Origin: Escallonia rubra
Lineage: Eukaryota; Streptophyta; Magnoliopsida; Escalloniales; Escalloniaceae
Length of the DNA: 64,000 nucleotides
Reading direction: 5' to 3'
Assembly (NCBI GenBank): GCA_033065855.1
Contig: JAVXUO010001881.1
Span: forward strand, 124,001 to 188,000
Part shown: positions 58,629 through 64,000 of the stretch, piece after piece
Layout of the letters: each line of letters begins with the position of its first letter
Numbering within the stretch: position 1 is the first letter of the stretch
Program-made: the position numbers and the translations under genes
Notes under the pieces: model-generated
Told to the model about the DNA's origin: nothing
The model's input: the letters and a program-made list of their open reading frames with translations, nothing else
The model's database searches: none

Positions 58629-61600
58629 AAAAATTCCTTAGGAGCTTTAAAAAGTAACCTTAGGAAGAAATAAATGAACAAACATGAGTAAATAGCCAAA
58701 CACCCGCCATCTATCATGTGTGCTATGTAATCACCTAGCCACCATCACCCATTCTCTATAGGATCTAATAGACAAACCTTGGTCAGTCACCCGATTGTTA
58801 ATCCACAACCATTTACCACTAGTTTCACCTGAAACTCACTATTGTAATTCCTCTTTTGTTCGGTCAGCACTACCAACACCCACAAATTTAAACGAAGATT
58901 CACAGTGCGCTCCATTTATGTTCGTGTTTCACAGATTTTATGTCTACCAACAATGGTTGCTCACAAATCACCCCTATCCTTTGACCTTTTTCTTCCTCGT
59001 ACACGTGCGTTTGAATCGGATGGGTGATGAGCTAACATCGAGGTGAGCTTGGGAGAGATCAATTCATTCACCATTACAATTCTATTAACTTGTAGCAAAT
59101 CTAGTGGGATTAGGACACTAATTCTATTATAGTGCCTATAGTAATAAAAAGAGGAAGTTGGCAATTGTGGTATTTGGGCTGTTGGTGGATGGATATATAG
59201 TATGATTGTGGTAAGATAGCACGGGATAGCCACAAAGATCTAAAGTTCATGGGACATATCTATAAAACTCTACAGTTTTGTGTGTGTGCGTGTCATCCGC
59301 GCATGGTGTGGGTGTGTATGGGGGGGTGGTGTAAGCGAGCACGCATGCTTGTGTCTGGAGAGGATTGTTAGTGACGAGCAATGGATGCTCAGGACGGTGA
59401 AAGCAGAAAGTGATGGCTGTGCTTGGGGGTTAGTGTTTGCATAAACAAAATAGAAAAACAAAATGTTTTCTATTGTAGGTTAAACTTTGATTCATTTGAA
59501 ATTAGGAATGTTATGTTATAGCTTCAAGTTATTTGTGTAACATTATTAACATGTATCCATTATCATAATCTTTCAAGATGATGCGGAGGGTAACTTTTTT
59601 CTAGCACATGTAGTCCTGTGTAAAGCCTATGTGCATGTAATTATGTGCACAAGAAGTTTATTGCTAAAAAAGGATAACATTCCCTATTTTTAGTGTGACT
59701 TAGAGAAGTACGTTGTTTAGTGCACAACTAATGTATCGTGAGGCACTGCAAAATAGTAATGTGAAGCTTAAAGTTTATTGCATAAATAATGCATCTTAGG
59801 ACAGTCAAGCTTGAAAGTTTGATAATCAATGCGAGAAGAAGGAACACGTTAATATGATGGAACTTTTCCACGTTAATATGCTGGAACTGTTCCAGAATGT
59901 CTTCAAACCAACCACCCCACCCTTGGGTCAAATAAAAAGGCTGGGTTAGAGGCAATTGATCTTCGTTATAGCCATGACCAGTTATATAATGGAGACTTGT
60001 TTTTGTTGGACAAATTTACCACATTTTAAGAGTTCAAAATATCCATTATACCCCAATCTTCTTTTCATTTTTCTTCATTGGATGCACATACATCCACCTA
60101 CAAGAAAGGTAAGTAGGTTCTATTTACTTTCTTACTTATATATGCTGACTTTTTTCAATTTTGTTTAAAATCCTTTAGGGTGTCAGAGCCTACTAAAAAA
60201 TTAGGGTTTGTAAATTGAAAATGCCAATTTTGATAGGTTTTCAAAATCATTTCTTTTGTCAATTGTTTGTTGGTTCATTGCATAACTCTTAAGTGGGTTA
60301 CTTTTAGTTCTCTTGGTACTTTAAGTGATTTTTAGAAAGAAGCGGCTGTACACAATCTTCGTCGTAAAAGCAACTTTAACGTTCATCGGTCGGATCTCAC
60401 AACTCTATGTGCATCATGTTTTTATTATCTTGGAGAATTTACTTAGTAATCAGACTATTGTAAAAAGAAGGTTGATCACTTTTACACTAATGGATTCTGT
60501 TTTTCTTTACTAGAAACCAAAGGTAATTGTCAAATCAATGACTAATCATCACTAGTACAGGAACAAAGAGGACTAAAAAAGAGTCACCAAACCATCAGCG
60601 AAACAACAGAGAGATATATGAGCCAAATAAGACCCCCAAATTTTATACAAAAACATCTATACTATTTCTTAAAGTCTCAATCTTTGTAAATCATTTTTTA
60701 GCCAAGAATACCCTTACATAAATTTGTTATTCCATAATTATCCTTCAAACCAATCCTTATTTCGTGGTAAAAATATCCTTATATAAGTCCATTATACCGA
60801 CAATGCCCTCAGAACCCGAATTGCATCTTCCAGACGACCTTCCACTTCCTCTTTGTTCATCATTTATCTTTGGTTCATCCCATTTTCTCTTCGATTCATC
60901 CCATCTTCGGTTCATTCCTCCATTGAATGCCCATAATTCTTCACAATCATGACTTTGCACCTACAAATCCCTAATACTAAAAAACTCCCCCCCCCCTCCC
61001 CTTCAAATTTCCTCTGCCAAAAGATTCAGTTTATCCAATTCTCCGAGGTTCATCAAATGTGCATTTTAGATCCGCATCATCAATCCATCCAATTCATAGA
61101 GGTTCATCGAATGTGAGTTTTAGATCTGTATCATCGACACATCCATTTTACAGAGGTTCATCGTCGTTTTAGATATGTATCATCAGATGTATTTAAAGAG
61201 CTTCTCACTATATAAAGTTTTTCTTACTCCATTCATTCGTACAATCCGCCTCTTTAGCGACAATCTATAGGAAGCATAACTGGATAGAGATTAGTTAAAT
61301 CTGATTTGTCCTGTACTCTACCCCTGAACCAGCAGCCTTCGCGCTAAGCAATGAAATGAGGCCCCTATCACAACAAGGCAGCCTCTATCCTTTCTCTTTG
61401 TTTGTCCCGATAAATGTAAATTACAGGATCTAATTAAATTTATCTTCTCTCATTTCTCAAACGATTTTCCCACCTCTTTGATAATTATCAATTGATTTTG
61501 CTGCGTTTTAATAGAGTTTTGTTGACTGCTCTCAATTCATTGTGTTTGAATTTGCTCTCTTGCCGCTTTGATTTTTTGTTACCATAAAAAGTTTTACTTA

Positions 61601-61644
61601 GGCACTCGGAATTTAGAAAGATCAACAAAAGTAGCATTTATAGG
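58629..61644. other. No recognised gene
   Basis: AT-rich. At 60656 a Helitron-like 5' end (TCTATACTATTTCTTAAAG after host A) resembles the ends at 2247 and 2565, but no CTAG-T end with a hairpin was found. A C-run lies at 60987-61000. Short open frames are unrecognised. Confidence 0.35.
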
Positions 61645-61710
61645 TTGTTTATTGCTAAGAATTACCTTTTATTGAAAAATTTGTTAACAATAAATTTTCA
61701 TACAAATGAC

Positions 61711-62181
61711 ATGGCCTCAAACAACAGTAGCAGGTCTAACCAAAGATCTAACCAAGGAAACTTCATAGAACCAACCATGAACGCCCCTGACCATTCTTCG
61801 TTGCAAAAGGTGTCATCATCAACAGGAAGTCTCAGAAGTCTGATCCAAGATACTCTATACATGTATACTCTAAGACGTATTGGGCCCCTACATCTGGTCA
61901 TGGAGACTGTAGACGTGCTAGATTAGGAAAGCAGAAAAAGATAAAATCCGCGAGGAGAATGGCTTCTTGCGAAGGGAATTGCACAAGGCATGAAATGATC
62001 TTGAAGAAGTACGAGCAAGTTCTGAAAAAGAACTTGAAGAATTTCAAGTAACGGATGAAAGTGGTCTTGAAGATGTTCAAGCACGTGCTCAATATGAAGT
62101 TAGAGAACGTGACCGCATTCTGAAGGAAATGATAGCTGGAATTGAGGCGGTGAAAGAGCACTGCGAGAAAAACTTAAAGTA
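61711..62181 (+). pseudogene. Eroded coding remnant with coiled-coil segment
   Basis: ATG at 61711 opens a Ser/Asn-rich stretch (MASNNSSRSNQRSNQGN) that stops at 61926. A different frame from 61931 reads KDKIREENGFLRRELHKA, a stop, then NDLEEVRASSEKELEEFQ and ILKEMIAGIEAVKEHCEK to a stop at 62181, a clear charged heptad-like coiled coil. An AATAAA follows at 62327. The family is not recognised; it could be a retroelement accessory frame or a processed pseudogene. Confidence 0.35.
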
Positions 62182-62332
62182 ACAACAATCTTAGACCAGC
62201 TTCTTGTGCCCCATGAATATATGAACACCTAAGATCAAGTTGAAGTGTAGCTTAGTCAAACTATCTTATGTAACAAGGAGTCCTTTACGAATGTTTAGTA
62301 ACCATTAGGCTTTAAGCTTTGTATTCAATAAA

Positions 62333-63092
62333 GAACTTCATTATATCTTTTGTTTATTTCTACATTATACTATCTGCATAAAGTGCAGTAGCATGCATTA
62401 TAAAGGGATGTTTTCCGGCAAGCGTGATTTGCTTGATCTCAAAAAACAAATATTCTTAGTAAGTGTGGGGAATATAATCTAAAATTGGTGCACTAATAAC
62501 AGCATTCATACATGCTCGATTTGATCTTGACTGATGGTGCTAGACTTCCGTAGTGCTTAAGAGAGTAACATGTGATACAACATGAAGAAGTTAATTTGTT
62601 CATTCTTTATGTGATAGTTAGTCCATTGGTTCCTTTCATCTCAGTCTTCTGTGGCGGATTAGGTCACCCTTACTATTACTGGAAAGGATAAAGAAAAAAA
62701 TGAATAAGAAGGCTCATCTATCTTGAATAGACTTGCTACATTGGTCAGGCACTGGGGAGCATGATATATCTATCGTTGGAATTAATGACGGGACTGGTAT
62801 GAAACTATTCTAAAGTAGGATGCTGGGACTGAGATATTTCTTGCGCATAACTTTTACATAGCTATACTAGAAAAGTATCATATGAACATGTGAAACTATT
62901 AAAAGTTGGAGATAACTTGAGTGATTTTTTCCTAATACGGAACAAAGCTTGATCTTTGTTGGGTAGTAGACCAAATGCTAATGCACACCTCCTGGTAGCT
63001 GCCTTTGGACTAGCAATAGAATAGTGAACGGTTCCAAGCAATCTGTTAAACCAAGCATGCAAAATAGAACTGTCCCTTTTCACTAATTCTAG
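62333..63092. other. No recognised gene
   Basis: AT-rich single-copy-looking sequence between the coiled-coil remnant and the tandem duplication. No coding sequence or paired termini seen. Confidence 0.4.
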
Positions 63093-64000
63093 CTTTCATA
63101 TGAAGTGCTGCCCCAACCCCCCAACCAAAATCAATGTCTTTTCTATTGAAATTGGTCTTTGTGATCAAAGTGAATAGTCCTTGTATAGATGCTTATCATC
63201 TTATATGCATTGTTTTAAACTTTCAACTTCATCTCCCCGTACATAAGCTCGACTTCTTGTATTTGTTTCACTCATAACCTGTAAATAACTGCCAAAGCAA
63301 GTTGTTGTTAACATATTTTGGTCATCTTAGCTTGCTGTTCAATTCACCCTTTAATGCGGGACTAATAAAAAAACTTTTCCACTGCAACTTGTCATATAAT
63401 ATAGTGTTTGTTATGTAATCACTGCCTATTTATCTCTCTTGCAGGTATTTATAAATAAATTGACATTTTTGCTGTTGTAAAGATTTCATCTTCACTTCCC
63501 CCTGTTGAACTTCCAGAGATCACATTCGCATGTATATATGAGCAATTACCTTTATTCTTTAAGCCTATTTTTTTTTCTTTCATATGAAGTGTTGCCCCAA
63601 CCCCCAAACCAGAATCAATGTCTTCTATGCTGAAATTGGTCCTTGTGGTCAAAGTGAATAATCCTTGTATAGATGCTCATCATCTTATATGCATTATTTT
63701 AAACTTTGGACTTCATCTCCCCAATCATAAGTTAGACTTCTTGTATTTGCTTCGCTCATAACTTATAAATAACTGCTAAAGCAAGTTGCTGTTAAGATAG
63801 TTTGGTGATCTTAGTCTGATGTTCAATTCACCTCTTTAATGGGGGATTAACAACCAACTCTTATATTGCAACTTGTCCTTTAATATAGTGTTTGTTATGT
63901 AATCACTGCCCATTTATCTCTCTTGCTATTTAGAAATAAATTGACATTTTTTGCTGTTGCAAAGATTTCATCTTCACTTTCCTCTGCTCAACTTCCAGAG
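63093..64000. repeat. 484-bp tandem duplication, continuing past the window
   Basis: CTTTCATATGAAGTGCTGCC at 63093 recurs as CTTTCATATGAAGTGTTGCC at 63577. The following about 420 bp align throughout (shared AATCAATGTCTT, CCTTGTATAGATGCT, GTTTGTTATGTAATCACTGC, ATTTCATCTTCACTT). The second copy is cut by the window end at the position matching 63517. Divergence is moderate, with small indels. Confidence 0.9.

Overview
This is nuclear DNA from a flowering plant, most likely a eudicot with a repeat-rich genome. Evidence for this is spliced genes with kilobase-scale introns, plant Tat-lineage Ty3/gypsy retrotransposons, Mutator-like elements (MULEs) with long terminal inverted repeats (TIRs), hAT MITEs, a Helitron, L1-type LINE debris and a captured vicilin-like exon. 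Species cannot be decided from sequence alone. No rRNA or tRNA gene, CRISPR array or prokaryotic operon was recognised.

Only two host genes are well supported, both on the minus strand. The first (exons between 9632 and 4684) is the 5' half of a plant membralin-like ER membrane protein gene; its remaining exons are not seen and would lie beyond the left edge, or the gene is cut. The second (45210 to 32500) is a complete five-exon gene for a SET-domain protein lysine methyltransferase of the SDG40/SETD6-RLSMT class. Its exons join in frame to 487 codons, while its introns have swollen to 2.7-4.2 kb with transposons. Both genes have a MULE immediately upstream.

Layout. 1-1031: hAT-like element with a vicilin (cupin) exon fragment. 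2247-3396: Helitron. 4684-9632: membralin gene with a 343-bp hAT MITE in intron 2. 9976-11169: MULE. 13069-23444: large Tat-lineage retrotransposon with LTRs, primer-binding site, broken gag-pol with dual RNase H, an antisense three-exon gene with its own TATA box, a tandem-repeat array, polypurine tract and truncated 3' LTR. 23445-24610: remains of another element on the minus strand. 24707-26963: probable Ogre-like solo LTR. 27939-29083: MULE with exact 9-bp target duplication. 29777-31134: poly(A) non-LTR element with a long target duplication. 32500-45210: SDG40-like gene, with a degenerate LINE in intron 4 and a MULE in intron 2. 45319-47806: MULE containing another MULE. 49756-51560: Del/Tekay-like LTR remnant. 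52046-58628: second Tat-family element on the minus strand, split by a 2543-bp solo LTR (54669-57211) with a 5-bp target duplication. 61711-62181: eroded coiled-coil coding remnant. 63093-64000: 484-bp tandem duplication running off the window.

The most notable item is the antisense gene inside the first Tat element (21592 to 19583). It carries two short GT-AG introns whose splicing joins exons at matching phases. It encodes a protein resembling the Transposase_28 'putative gypsy type transposon' domain plus a coiled coil. Introns can persist there because the gene is antisense to the genomic RNA that is reverse-transcribed.
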